In this document: piece after piece, positions 54,600 to 63,979 of the stretch | How the letters are laid out: the number at the start of each line of letters is the position of its first letter | Numbering within the stretch: position 1 is the first letter of the stretch | Source of the DNA: Bacteroidales bacterium | GTDB taxonomy: Bacteria > Bacteroidota > Bacteroidia > Bacteroidales > UBA10428 | Reading direction: 5' to 3' | Assembly (NCBI GenBank): GCA_016926235.1 | Contig: JAFGOZ010000071.1 | Coordinates: 17,310 to 81,309, forward strand | DNA: 64,000 nucleotides | Program-made: the position numbers and the translations under genes | Notes under the pieces: model-generated | Databases searched by the model: none | What the model was told of the DNA's origin: nothing | The model's input: the letters and a program-made list of their open reading frames with translations, nothing else

Positions 54600-55943
54600 A
54601 TGAAACGGATAATGTCGCTTACCCTTTCCTTTCATTTTGCGATACTTACGCTCTGTTATTCACAATCAGATACCAATGAAACAAAACCCAAAGAAAAAGT
54701 AAAAACAGGATGGACATTTGGAGCTGTACCTGCTATTGCCTTTGATTCGGATATTGGTTTTAAATACGGAGGTGTAGTAAATTTCTTTTATTATGGTGAT
54801 GGCTCTACCTATCCAAAATATTTACATTCATTATACTTTGAATGGTCAAGGACAACTAAGGGAAGCGGAATTAACCAGTTTACATATGATTCAGAACACC
54901 TTATTCCAAATATCAGGGTTTCAGCAGAAGCAAGCTATTTGACCGAACAAGCACTTGATTTTTATGGATTTAATGGGTACAAAGCTTACTATAATCACGA
55001 TCTTGAAGATGATGAAAGCGAATCATATATATCCAGGATGTATTACAGGATAAACCGTGAGCATTTGCGATTACGTTTGGATTTTCAGGGAAAGATTATT
55101 GACAAAAAACTACGATGGCTGACTGGTTTTACGCACAATAACATTGAGATAAGTACTGTTGACATTGATAAACTAAATAAAGGCAAATCAAATGATGAGA
55201 TGCTACCTGACACAGCACTTCTCTATGACCAGTTTGTTGAATGGGGATTTATACCTGAAGATCAAAAAGATGGAGGAAACTGTAATTTAATAAAAGTCGG
55301 GATCATTTATGATACTAGAGATAATGAACCTAATCCTATGAAAGGCATGTGGACTACCCTCCAGTTTGTTATGGCTCCATCTTTTTTAGGGAACAAAGAT
55401 TGTCCTTTCACAAAAATGGTCGTTACTCATAGACAATATTTTACATTAATCCCCGAAAGGATGAATCTGGCCATGAGAATGAGCTACCAGGATAAAATTA
55501 CCGGAGAAATGCCGTTTTACATGCTTCCTTTTATTTATAACAGTGCACCATCAATGACCCGCGACGGACTGGGGGGAGCAAAAACCATGCGTGGAATTGT
55601 CAGGAACCGCGTTGTAGGAGACGATTATTTGTATGGCAATATTGAATTGAGATATAAACTCATTAAAACGGTTATTTTCAACCAAAACTTTTATCTTGCT
55701 TTAAGCGGATTCACTGATTATGGAATGGCTACCGGTGAATATAAAATTGCAGACAATCACCCTTACGCTGCTGCAAATGAATATATTGAGAATGGCTCAA
55801 CTGAAAGTATCCATTTGAGTTGTGGAGGAGGTCTTCATTTTGCTTTAAACGAGAATTTTATTGTTGCAGTAGATTATGGCCGTGCTCTTGATAAAAGGGA
55901 TGGAGTAAGTGGATTATATATCAACCTGAATTGGCTGTATTAA
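54600..55943 (+). CDS. Omp85/BamA-like outer-membrane barrel protein lacking POTRA domains
   Basis: A 447-residue outer-membrane protein. A signal peptide (about 1-22, ending LCYSQ) is followed at once by a beta-barrel: GWTFGAVPAIAFDSDIGFKYGGVVNFFYYGD, then GIIYDTRDNEPNPMKGMWTTLQF (the DxRDNxxxPxxG barrel motif of the Omp85 family) and DGLGGAKTMRGIVRNRVVGDDYLYGNIELRYKL (the conserved RG loop). The C-terminus ends in an aromatic residue (NLNWLY). No POTRA repeats precede the barrel. Such short surface-antigen proteins are common in Bacteroidota; their function is unknown, possibly protein or lipid export. Confidence 0.85.
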   Translation: MKRIMSLTLSFHFAILTLCYSQSDTNETKPKEKVKTGWTFGAVPAIAFDSDIGFKYGGVVNFFYYGDGSTYPKYLHSLYFEWSRTTKGSGINQFTYDSEHLIPNIRVSAEASYLTEQALDFYGFNGYKAYYNHDLEDDESESYISRMYYRINREHLRLRLDFQGKIIDKKLRWLTGFTHNNIEISTVDIDKLNKGKSNDEMLPDTALLYDQFVEWGFIPEDQKDGGNCNLIKVGIIYDTRDNEPNPMKGMWTTLQFVMAPSFLGNKDCPFTKMVVTHRQYFTLIPERMNLAMRMSYQDKITGEMPFYMLPFIYNSAPSMTRDGLGGAKTMRGIVRNRVVGDDYLYGNIELRYKLIKTVIFNQNFYLALSGFTDYGMATGEYKIADNHPYAAANEYIENGSTESIHLSCGGGLHFALNENFIVAVDYGRALDKRDGVSGLYINLNWLY

Positions 55944-56321
55944 CTATCTCACAGATATCATTTCAAAAGGTAATCCGAAGGCTTCTTTATATTCTTCCCC
56001 TCCTTCCATCATCTCTTCATCATCCACCTCATAAAACCAGATAACATTTACTTTATGCCCTCTATCATGCATATCCTCAAGCAAACGAAAAACATCCAGC
56101 AATATTTTTGATGTTGCGGTATTTGCATAGGTAAGCTTGAAAACAAAATCCGTTTGTTCATTTGGTTTTTGAACATAAAAAGTTAACCAATCGATAATAT
56201 CTTTATAAAAATTGGCAACATCCTCGGGTAAAGATCTTCCTGATATCTCAAAAATATTATTGGCAGGATCAAGACGAACCGTTGGAGTATCATCCGTTCC
56301 TTGAATAATCAATGGTTCCAT
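55944..56321 (-). CDS. SiaC-family (DUF1987) regulatory phosphoprotein, second copy
   Basis: A 125-residue DUF1987 protein from the preferred ATG at 56321 (MEPLIIQGTDDTPTVRLDPANNIFEISGRSLPEDVANFYKD). The regulatory loop reads TYANTATSKILLDVF, with threonines where the copy at 40927 has serines. It is convergent with the barrel-protein gene, with no spacer, and divergent from a SpoIIE-domain sensor phosphatase at 56642. By analogy with SiaA/SiaC, that phosphatase may dephosphorylate this protein. No SiaB-like kinase gene was found nearby. Confidence 0.87.
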   Translation of the reverse strand: MEPLIIQGTDDTPTVRLDPANNIFEISGRSLPEDVANFYKDIIDWLTFYVQKPNEQTDFVFKLTYANTATSKILLDVFRLLEDMHDRGHKVNVIWFYEVDDEEMMEGGEEYKEAFGLPFEMISVR

Positions 56322-56359
56322 GAAAAATTGATTAAAAATAGCCATACCTGCTAATTTTT

Positions 56360-56403
56360 GATATTAAGATATTAAGATATTAAAACTTTATTATTCAAAT
56401 ATA
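56360..56403 (-). promoter_or_regulatory. Tandem GATATTAA repeats and -7 box upstream of the SiaC gene
   Basis: Three perfect tandem copies of GATATTAA occupy 56360-56383. The complement of 56396-56403 reads TATATTTG, an exact -7 box. The repeats would lie in the early transcribed region and might be a regulator site. Confidence 0.45.
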
Positions 56404-56641
56404 GCCTTTTTGAAGTATTAAAAAAATGGTTTATATAGTAATATTTTAAAACTTTTCACCAATTTTAAAACGTTTTGAACAATTTAAGTTCCCATTTCAT
56501 AAGTGTTCCAGGTCGCATCATGTCGAAAGTCTATGAATAACAAGTACTATAATAAACAGACTTGTAATGAAAGTTTAACATCAATGTTTGGTGAAATTCA
56601 TTTTTTTTCCTTAATTTTTCCCTTTCAAAAAATTCCTAACC

Positions 56642-59600
56642 ATGCGAAATAGAAACTTTACCCTACAACCTTTAATCGTACTATTGTTAATAATATTCTT
56701 AAAGCCTGTTTATAGTCAGGAAGGGAGTCCCTTCATAACTCACTTTAAGCTTGCAAAGAATATGGATACATATAACTGGTCCATATGCCAGGATAATGAT
56801 GGTTTAATATTGCTTGCCAACCGGAAGGGTATTTACACCTTTGACGATAATGAATGGCAGCATATAGAAACACCATCTGTACCCTATGCAATAAAAAAAG
56901 CTCCTGACGGTACTATTTTCGTGGGATGTAAAGATAATTTCGGATATCTTATAAAAGATTCTACTAACCTGTATACCTATTATTCTCTCTCTTCCGGATA
57001 TGATGATTTAGGCGAAATAACGGAAATTCTCTTTGATGGGGAAAAAATGTTTTTTTACAGCCCGCAACATATAATAAGTATTGATAGTGCTGATTATACA
57101 GTATCGAAGGAATGGCTAAGTAATCAATCCAATACCTTCACTGGTATCATAAAAATTCAGAATGATGTATATGTTAATATTATTGGTGCAGGGTTGCATA
57201 AGATAGAAAATGATACCATCTGGCCAATAAAAAAAGGAGATCAATTCGCAGATGTTAACATTCTCTTTTATTTACCATATAACAAAAATCAAATACTTTT
57301 TGGGACAAGTGACGGAAAATTACTTCTTTTCGATGGCAAGAAGTTTACTCCTTTTAAAATTGAAGATGACGAATATCTCTCTGAGAGTATTCTGTTAAAT
57401 GGAGCTGAATTCGATGAAAATCGATTTATACTAACAACCCTCGCCGGTGGTTGCTTAATTATTGATAAAAAAACGAAGAAAACACTAAATACCATTAACT
57501 TTCAGACTGGCTTGCCCGACGATGAAGTTTATGCCCTTTATGTTGATCTAAACCTTGGCCTATGGGTTACTCACCAGTATGGTATGAGCAGGATAGACAC
57601 ACGTATTCCAATAAAAAATTATGCAGCCTATCCTGGTTTGCCAGCAAACATCAATGCTCTGACATTTTTTAAAGGAACTCTTTATATTGCCTCAAATAGC
57701 GGGGTATATCATCTGGAAGAAGTGAGAAACTACCAGGAAATTGAAGTGCTTATTAAAAAACGTACCCCTACCAGCAGGTCATATGACCAGAAGAAGGGCA
57801 CACAAAAAAGCCAGACAAAAAGTGAAGCTGATGAAGAAAAGAAAGAAGGATTTAAAGTATTTAACATCGGAAAGAAAAAGAAAAGCAAACAACAAGAAGC
57901 TATGGCAGATATGAAAAATGCCATATCGAAAATTATTTCATCCGAAGAACAACCGGCAAAACCTCGATATAAAACATCTGTTATAAAGAAAAAAACATAT
58001 GCTCTGCAGTCTATCAGCCACACCTATAAAAAGGAGGAAGGGCTGGATGAAAAATGCACGCAGCTGTTGCCTTTCGAAAACAAACTTATTATTGCCTCAA
58101 ATAATGGATTATACCAAATTGAAGAAAATAACGTAAGCCCTATTATAAAAAACGTCTTTGTATCTTCTATTTGTAAATCAAAGAAAGACTCAAACCTTCT
58201 ATTTATAGGTTCATATGATGGTTTATATATGGCACGACTGTATGAAAAAGGAGAATGGGATTATAAGATTGCCAACAAGGAAATAACAGGACCCATTTAC
58301 TCCATTGCTGAAGATAAAAATGGGATTTTATGGCTTGGCAGCGAAAACACTGTGTATAAATTACCTGCTGAAAAAGATTTGGAAATAACCGAATTTGAAA
58401 CATTTTATTTTGAAAGTGATTTTCCGGAAAAGGTCTTAGTAAGAGAGATAGATGGTAAAATTTATTTTTTATTGCTTTCAGGTATATATGCATGGGAAAA
58501 TGACAGCATGGTTCCTAATACCACACTCGCTGAAAAACTGGTAAGCCCACGCTACTTCTTCCCCAACGAAACCTCAACATGGCTATACGATGATCCGGCA
58601 TGGTACCTGCTCAACGAAGACAAAAGTGTTACTGATGCATTAAAGTATATATATTTTTTTGATGATATAAGTACAGTTTACCTGGATTCACTTAAAAATG
58701 TTTGGGTTATTAATTCCCACAATGAATTATACAAGATAAATGCTGCACAGGCCTCCGAATACAAAACAGCCTTTAACGTGTTTTTCAAGTCAGTGAATAG
58801 TAAAGATAATACTCCATTAAAAATTGAAAATCTGGTACTTGATTATAAAAATAATTCCCTTAGCTTTCATTTCTCTGCCCCTCTTTATTTGAAAAAGAAC
58901 TCAACTGAATATGCATATCTTATTGAAGGTATGATGGATGAATGGTCTCAATGGTCAAAACAACCACTTGTTGATATGCCTTATCTGCCAAATGGAACCT
59001 ATACTATTAAAATTGTAGCAAAAAATATACTTGGCCAGAAATCTGAAGTACAAGAATTTACTTTCACTGTTGAACCCCCATTCTGGAAAGAATTATGGTT
59101 CTATGGGCTTTGTGCCGGAATACTTATCGTTTTGGTTGTTTTTATTATTGTTTTCAGAGAACGTAAACTAAAGAGAGACAAACGAATACTGGAAGAAAAA
59201 GTACGGGAAAGAACTGCTGAGGTAGTTAGACAAAAGAACGAAATAGCAGCTCAAAAGAAAGAAATCGAAGACAGCATAATCTATGCAAAACGAATACAAA
59301 ACGCTATATTGCCTAAAGAAGAGAAGATCAATAAAATGTTACCCGAATATTTTATCCTGTTTAAGCCCAGAGATATAGTAAGTGGCGACTTTTACTGGAT
59401 AAGTACAAAGGGTGACAAGATCGTGATTGTAGCAGCTGACTGTACCGGACACGGCGTACCAGGAGCATTTATGAGTATGCTGGGAGTTTCATTCTTAAAC
59501 GAAATTGTAAATAAATCGGATGTTAAAAAAGCCAGTGATGTACTAAACAAACTTCGGGAATCAGTAATATCAACACTTTCGCAGGAAGGCGTCTCAAATG

Positions 59601-60010
59601 AAGCTAAAGACGGAATGGATATGTCGCTGGGCATACTTGATTTGGCAAAACATGAACTTCAGTTTGCAGGAGCGTATAACCCGCTTTATTTAATCCGAAA
59701 CGGTGAATTAATAGTAACTGACGCGGACAACATGCCTGTTGCCATCCATGAACGGATGGATGAATTTACCAACCATGTTATAAAATTGGAACAAGGTGAT
59801 ATATTCTACCTGTTTTCAGATGGTTTTGCCGATCAGTTTGGCGGTGACAGTGGTAAAAAATTCCTGAAAGGAAAATTTAAAAAACTACTTGCCGGACTAC
59901 AGGATAAATCAATGGCCGACCAGAAAAAAATACTGGATGAAACTTTGGAACAATGGAAAGGTAATTATAGCCAGGTGGATGATATTTTGGTAATTGGAGT
60001 AAGAGTGTAA
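56642..60010 (+). CDS. Membrane sensor with periplasmic beta-propeller and cytoplasmic SpoIIE-type PP2C phosphatase
   Basis: A 1122-residue sensor phosphatase. A signal sequence or first helix (about 5-25) is followed by a two-component-regulator-type propeller (reg_prop blades such as YNWSICQDNDGLILLANRKGIYTF and GPIYSIAEDKNGILWLGSENTVY, about 30-720). A Y_Y_Y domain follows (about 735-815, LSFHFSAPLYLKKNSTEYAYLIEGMMDEW). The transmembrane helix is at about 820-842, followed by a coiled coil (about 843-885). The SpoIIE/PP2C domain runs from about 885 to 1122 (FKPRDIVSGDFYWI, ADCTGHGVPGAFMSMLG and FSDGFADQFGG). A Lys/Gln-rich insert (about 371-456) interrupts the propeller. It dephosphorylates Ser/Thr on a partner, probably the adjacent SiaC-family protein. 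Confidence 0.9.
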   Translation: MRNRNFTLQPLIVLLLIIFLKPVYSQEGSPFITHFKLAKNMDTYNWSICQDNDGLILLANRKGIYTFDDNEWQHIETPSVPYAIKKAPDGTIFVGCKDNFGYLIKDSTNLYTYYSLSSGYDDLGEITEILFDGEKMFFYSPQHIISIDSADYTVSKEWLSNQSNTFTGIIKIQNDVYVNIIGAGLHKIENDTIWPIKKGDQFADVNILFYLPYNKNQILFGTSDGKLLLFDGKKFTPFKIEDDEYLSESILLNGAEFDENRFILTTLAGGCLIIDKKTKKTLNTINFQTGLPDDEVYALYVDLNLGLWVTHQYGMSRIDTRIPIKNYAAYPGLPANINALTFFKGTLYIASNSGVYHLEEVRNYQEIEVLIKKRTPTSRSYDQKKGTQKSQTKSEADEEKKEGFKVFNIGKKKKSKQQEAMADMKNAISKIISSEEQPAKPRYKTSVIKKKTYALQSISHTYKKEEGLDEKCTQLLPFENKLIIASNNGLYQIEENNVSPIIKNVFVSSICKSKKDSNLLFIGSYDGLYMARLYEKGEWDYKIANKEITGPIYSIAEDKNGILWLGSENTVYKLPAEKDLEITEFETFYFESDFPEKVLVREIDGKIYFLLLSGIYAWENDSMVPNTTLAEKLVSPRYFFPNETSTWLYDDPAWYLLNEDKSVTDALKYIYFFDDISTVYLDSLKNVWVINSHNELYKINAAQASEYKTAFNVFFKSVNSKDNTPLKIENLVLDYKNNSLSFHFSAPLYLKKNSTEYAYLIEGMMDEWSQWSKQPLVDMPYLPNGTYTIKIVAKNILGQKSEVQEFTFTVEPPFWKELWFYGLCAGILIVLVVFIIVFRERKLKRDKRILEEKVRERTAEVVRQKNEIAAQKKEIEDSIIYAKRIQNAILPKEEKINKMLPEYFILFKPRDIVSGDFYWISTKGDKIVIVAADCTGHGVPGAFMSMLGVSFLNEIVNKSDVKKASDVLNKLRESVISTLSQEGVSNEAKDGMDMSLGILDLAKHELQFAGAYNPLYLIRNGELIVTDADNMPVAIHERMDEFTNHVIKLEQGDIFYLFSDGFADQFGGDSGKKFLKGKFKKLLAGLQDKSMADQKKILDETLEQWKGNYSQVDDILVIGVRV

Positions 60011-60030
60011 ATTAGAGTGAGAGAAGAGGA

Positions 60031-60066
60031 GTTGCAGTTGCAGTTGCAGTGGCAGTGGCAGTAGCA
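60031..60066. repeat. Hexanucleotide tandem repeat (GTTGCA/GTGGCA)
   Basis: Six consecutive hexamers: GTTGCA three times, GTGGCA twice, then GTAGCA. It lies 20 nt after the sensor phosphatase stop. Similar GCAGTGG/TTGCAG wording occurs at 47070-47100, after the TamB-like gene. Confidence 0.7.
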
Positions 60067-60150
60067 GGAGCTGATCTCCTAGTTTACAACTTTGGTAGAT
60101 GAATGGAAGAAGTTATATGATAGAAAAACAATATAATCAGGACAAGTGCT

Positions 60151-60891
60151 TTATATGGATTCTTTAATCCTGTACCAATACCTGTATTCTTCCTTAAATC
60201 CAATTTTTTTATATAATCTAACGGCAGAGGCATTGTTTGTAAATACCTGCAGATAACCAAATTCTGCAGCTCTTATCCTGCCCCATTTTAATAGATTGGT
60301 AACAATTAAAAGACCAAATCCATTATTGCGGTATTGCGAATCTACAGCAATATCAAACAATCCAATATACTTATCTTCCAGTACTCCTAAACCACATCCT
60401 ATTATTTTACTTTCCTGTTTAACTGTCAATACACATTTAGGCAATGAAATCTTATCAATAATTTTCCTTAAAACGCTCTTATCGGATGGGGCCATTCCAA
60501 ACATTTCAACATTGCGTTCCATCCAAATATCATCCACATTATCCTGTATATCTACATTCTCATCTATTTTAACATCAAACTTTTCAAGGTCAATTACCTG
60601 AGCTGAAGCTATTGAACTTTTAGTATATCCGAGTGATTCAAGTATAGTATCGATATCACCCGGTTGTGTTTTTGCATTAATCTTAAAACAAACGGGGATG
60701 TTTTTGGTATGATAGACTTTTTCGCAATAATCGATTTTCTCATGAATATCCAATTGGGAAGTATTTAGCGGATTTATGGAATTAGAACGTCTGTTTACCC
60801 CATCCGCGAACCGAAGCACCCATCCGTCATAATGAATGGTTTCAAAGGCAGGCCAGGCATTCATAGTTAGTTGCTCATATTTTTGAATCAT
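60151..60891 (-). CDS. GNAT-family N-acetyltransferase
   Basis: A 246-residue protein. The C-terminal GNAT domain (about 130-240) contains IGCGLGVLEDKYIGLFDIAVDSQYRNNGFGLLIVTNLLKWGRIRAAEFGYLQVFTNNASAVRLYKKIGF. It has the acetyl-CoA loop RNNGFG and the NASAVRLY motif. The N-terminal half (GWVLRFADGVNRRSNSINPL) is typical of a Bacteroidota/Firmicutes two-domain acetyltransferase group. Acceptor unknown. It stands alone on the minus strand. Confidence 0.85.
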   Translation of the reverse strand: MIQKYEQLTMNAWPAFETIHYDGWVLRFADGVNRRSNSINPLNTSQLDIHEKIDYCEKVYHTKNIPVCFKINAKTQPGDIDTILESLGYTKSSIASAQVIDLEKFDVKIDENVDIQDNVDDIWMERNVEMFGMAPSDKSVLRKIIDKISLPKCVLTVKQESKIIGCGLGVLEDKYIGLFDIAVDSQYRNNGFGLLIVTNLLKWGRIRAAEFGYLQVFTNNASAVRLYKKIGFKEEYRYWYRIKESI

Positions 60892-60995
60892 ATAATTATC
60901 TTAATTTTCTACTAAAGATATAAATATCCATACCTATCCAACCTTTTATGATCTATTCAGTTCATTGAATTAAACATGCTATATCACTTTAAAGA

Positions 60996-61592
60996 TCAGA
61001 TCTTGGGGAAGTAATGATCAATCATTTTCCCTGCCTCATTTAACCATTCCTGTCTTTGCTTCAGGTCACTTGTTACAACAATTCTGAACATCCTCCGGTC
61101 AAATTGTTTTATTCCACAAAGATCGAAAATACAGTTTTTCCAAATTGTCTCAAGCGGATCTTTAAATACTTCGTTTTCTCTTTTCTCACTAGTATTTGAA
61201 GTATTGAATACTATTGCAGTTTTAGCCTTTAGCAGACCAACCGGCACTCCTTCTCCCTTATCCCCATCAAGAAATTCGTATGCCACACCGGGACGTATCA
61301 CCCTGTCAATCCATCCCTTCATTATGGCGGGCGGCTGTCCCCACCAATTGGGATGAATAATAATGATTCCATCACATAGTACCAAATCTTCACAATGTCT
61401 CAGAATTATTTTGTCTACTACCCCGTTCCTAGGTATCTCTTCTTTTATAATTACAGGATCAAAACCTTCATCGTACAAATCATGATACAATGCCTTATGC
61501 CCATTTGCATTAAGTTTTTTAATGCAGGTTTTTGCTATGGCATGGTTAAAACTGTTCTTGTCGGGATGGGCCAGGATAATTAATAGATTCAT
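60996..61592 (-). CDS. NAD(P)H-dependent quinone/flavin oxidoreductase (flavodoxin-like)
   Basis: A 198-residue flavoprotein: NLLIILAHPDKNSFNHAIAKTCIKKL, GIIIIHPNWWGQPPAIMKGWIDRVIRPGVAYEF and KTAIVFNTSNTSEKREN. This is the NQO/MdaB/KefF-type flavodoxin fold that binds FMN or FAD and reduces quinones with two electrons. The divergence distance and orientation suggest control by the TetR regulator encoded immediately upstream on the same strand (73 nt before this gene). A stress or detoxification role is likely. Confidence 0.9.
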   Translation of the reverse strand: MNLLIILAHPDKNSFNHAIAKTCIKKLNANGHKALYHDLYDEGFDPVIIKEEIPRNGVVDKIILRHCEDLVLCDGIIIIHPNWWGQPPAIMKGWIDRVIRPGVAYEFLDGDKGEGVPVGLLKAKTAIVFNTSNTSEKRENEVFKDPLETIWKNCIFDLCGIKQFDRRMFRIVVTSDLKQRQEWLNEAGKMIDHYFPKI

Positions 61593-61665
61593 TGTACTTT
61601 TTTAATACTTATGTTTCAAACATAGGTTATTAAAACTATTAAAACAACTTTCTGATCATCATTTT

Positions 61666-62271
61666 TTATTTCCGTTTGTCAGAAAAAATTAACAGTTCTT
61701 TTATTTGGCTCTCAGCTTCATGAATAAAATCTGAATATGAATCTGGTATTCTCCTGTTAATATAAAATAACAGCAATCCAACTACTATATATTTAAGTTG
61801 TAACTTTATTTTTGCAGACCTTTTATTTGACACGAGTTTATGAGTAATACAAAATTTCCAATCCTTTTCACATGCCTTATCCAACGAATTACCAATCAAT
61901 TCTATTGTTGTTTGTTTATTTCCAAAATCACCTACCCTGGTTAAAAAGAACAAATCGAAAATACCGGGATATTCTGTGAAATATCTTACATAGGCCAAAA
62001 CTGTTGCCATTAATTTATCCAATCCATTGCGTTCATTTTTAGTACGATTTTCGATGAACAATATACATTCCTCCTGAAAATCAGCCACACATAAAAAAAT
62101 CAAATCGTTTATATCCTCAAAATAATTATATAAAGTTGCATAGGAATAACCCGCCTGGTCTGCAACATTCCTTACACTAATTCCCTGAATGCCTTCACCT
62201 CTCAAAATATCTTTTGCAGCCTGAATGAAATATCCTTTCATCCGCTTTTCCTGTATCTCTTTATTTTTCAT
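61666..62271 (-). CDS. TetR/AcrR-family transcriptional regulator
   Basis: A regulator of about 201 residues from the ATG at 62271 (MKNKEIQEKRMKGYF); the ATG at 62280 would add three residues. The N-terminal helix-turn-helix is typical: FIQAAKDILRGEGIQGISVRNVADQAGYSYATLYNYFEDINDL. The C-terminal half is a ligand-binding helical bundle without close similarity to a known sensor. It lies upstream of the flavodoxin-like oxidoreductase in the same direction and probably regulates it and itself. Confidence 0.88.
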   Translation of the reverse strand: MKNKEIQEKRMKGYFIQAAKDILRGEGIQGISVRNVADQAGYSYATLYNYFEDINDLIFLCVADFQEECILFIENRTKNERNGLDKLMATVLAYVRYFTEYPGIFDLFFLTRVGDFGNKQTTIELIGNSLDKACEKDWKFCITHKLVSNKRSAKIKLQLKYIVVGLLLFYINRRIPDSYSDFIHEAESQIKELLIFSDKRK

Positions 62272-62304
62272 AAAAATCAAATAATATTAACAATGTAAAT
62301 ATAA

Positions 62305-62336
62305 TTAACATTATTAATATTTCAAATATATGTTAA
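62305..62336 (-). promoter_or_regulatory. Possible TetR operator and promoter
   Basis: The dyad TTAACAT (62305-62311) and ATGTTAA (62330-62336) surrounds a -7 element, TATATTTG, on the minus strand (complement of 62323-62330). This arrangement suits autoregulation by the TetR protein, but AT-rich sequence makes chance symmetry possible. Confidence 0.4.
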
Positions 62337-62480
62337 TTTTTTTATAAAAATAATAAGATGATCAAATAGAAATCCTGGAAAAATAGAAATCAAAAGATTT
62401 ACATCCTGTGTATTCCAGGCGCTTTTTCCCCGGTCTACGAATTTTTTATTTCAGTTTCTACTAGTGTTATGACATTTTGC

Positions 62481-63854
62481 TTATTTCTTCATCCCATACC
62501 TATCAATTAAATACACAAGGCTCGCAATAGAAGCTGTTCCGTATTGCATCTCCCTTCTTCCCACCATAGCCGGTGTGTCATTTTCGCAGTGGTGGATCTC
62601 AAAATAGCGCTGGCTGTTCGTCATCAGGCCGATGAGCGGCACATTGTATTTTGCCAGCCGTTGAATATCGACACCTGCGAAACCTTGTATGATTATATTG
62701 ATACCATAAGGACGTAACTTCTCTGCGAATTGTCGTACAATATCCACAATTGAATCCGGAGCATCCACTGCAAACCCGACCGGCAAGAAACCCCCTGCAT
62801 CCGATTCTATAGCAGCAATGTGTTTTATGTTTTCCTCTCCGGTATACTTTGCATATATATCGGCTCCCGACTGGTTTATCTCTTCATCCATATATAAAAC
62901 CAAGCGTATGGTATGATCCGGTTTTATATTCAGTTCATTAAATATTCTTAAAACATCAATCATTTGTTCGCAACCTACCCCGTCATCATGTGCCCCTTGT
63001 GTGTTGTACCATGCATCCATATGAGCACCAATTAGTATTACTTGGTCAGGATATTTACTGCCTTTAATTTCAGCAATAAGATTGCAGGTTTCTATTGAGT
63101 CAGTAATTTCTGTGCTACATTTCATCCAAAGCTTAGTGTGGGCATTTTCTTTTGCAATTCGGCTCAACTTCTCAGCATCATTTGTACTCACAGAGAGAAT
63201 AGGTATCTTTGGAATGGTATCGGCGTACCTGCATACCCCGGTATGTGGAAAATCGTCCAGTTCAGTGGCAAGTGATCTGATAATTACCCCTTTTGCGCCA
63301 TGCTGCGAAGCTATGATTGGGCCGTATGATCTCTGGTCTATTGCTCCCCTGTAAGCCAGAAAAGTATTCAACTGTGTATTATCCATTGGCCGGTTAAAGA
63401 ATACAATTTTATCTTTTACAACCTCAGAACCCAAACTATCCAGTTCAGCCAACGAAAACACTTCAAGTACTTCTCCAGCTATCCCTGCATTTACTGTACT
63501 TATTGACTTTCCAAGTGTTGCCACATTCAGAGTATCGCGTTTCCCTTTATATATCACAACAGCCTTTCCCGGAGGTAGACAATGCCAGTATTCGGTATAG
63601 TATATTTGCCTGAAAAGCGTATCAACATTAATAGTACTTAATTGACCGGTTAATATCTCAACTGCTTTTTCAGCTTCAGGACTACACACCATCCTGCCCT
63701 TTGCTTTTTCGCAAAGCTCTTTCAGGTTGGTGTAAGCAACCCTGCTGCTTAATGCATTTTTATAAATATTGGAAATTATAACCAACTCATCATTCTGTGC
63801 ATCAACAGGGTAAATATAACATGAAAGAAGGACAAAGATCACTAATTTTTTCAT
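62481..63854 (-). CDS. M28-family zinc peptidase, secreted
   Basis: A 457-residue exported peptidase from the preferred ATG at 63854 (MKKLVIFVLLSCYIYPVDAQ, a signal peptide). A PA-type inserted domain (about 120-230) precedes the catalytic part. Metal ligands are recognisable in LIGAHMDAWYNTQGAHDDGVGC (His, then Asp), LYMDEEINQSGADIY (Glu), AIESDAGG (Asp) and a C-terminal FEIHHCENDT (His). This fits a di-zinc aminopeptidase or carboxypeptidase of the periplasm or outer membrane. An ATG at 63890 would place charged residues before the signal peptide. Confidence 0.9.
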   Translation of the reverse strand: MKKLVIFVLLSCYIYPVDAQNDELVIISNIYKNALSSRVAYTNLKELCEKAKGRMVCSPEAEKAVEILTGQLSTINVDTLFRQIYYTEYWHCLPPGKAVVIYKGKRDTLNVATLGKSISTVNAGIAGEVLEVFSLAELDSLGSEVVKDKIVFFNRPMDNTQLNTFLAYRGAIDQRSYGPIIASQHGAKGVIIRSLATELDDFPHTGVCRYADTIPKIPILSVSTNDAEKLSRIAKENAHTKLWMKCSTEITDSIETCNLIAEIKGSKYPDQVILIGAHMDAWYNTQGAHDDGVGCEQMIDVLRIFNELNIKPDHTIRLVLYMDEEINQSGADIYAKYTGEENIKHIAAIESDAGGFLPVGFAVDAPDSIVDIVRQFAEKLRPYGINIIIQGFAGVDIQRLAKYNVPLIGLMTNSQRYFEIHHCENDTPAMVGRREMQYGTASIASLVYLIDRYGMKK

Positions 63855-63945
63855 TATCTCTTTAATCATAATTCGCAAATGATAATTCATTTTTTGAGAA
63901 TACTAAAGTATTAAATTAATTCTACTTTGACAAGTTTAAATTGTT

Positions 63946-63979
63946 AATAAAACCCTTGAAAATCTTCGATTTTCAAGGG
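63946..63979 (-). terminator. Terminator of a minus-strand gene entering from the right
   Basis: An 11-bp perfect stem (CCCTTGAAAAT at 63953-63963 with ATTTTCAAGGG at 63969-63979) has a 5-nt loop. On the minus strand it is followed by TTTTATT. It would end a leftward transcript that starts beyond the window. Confidence 0.75.
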
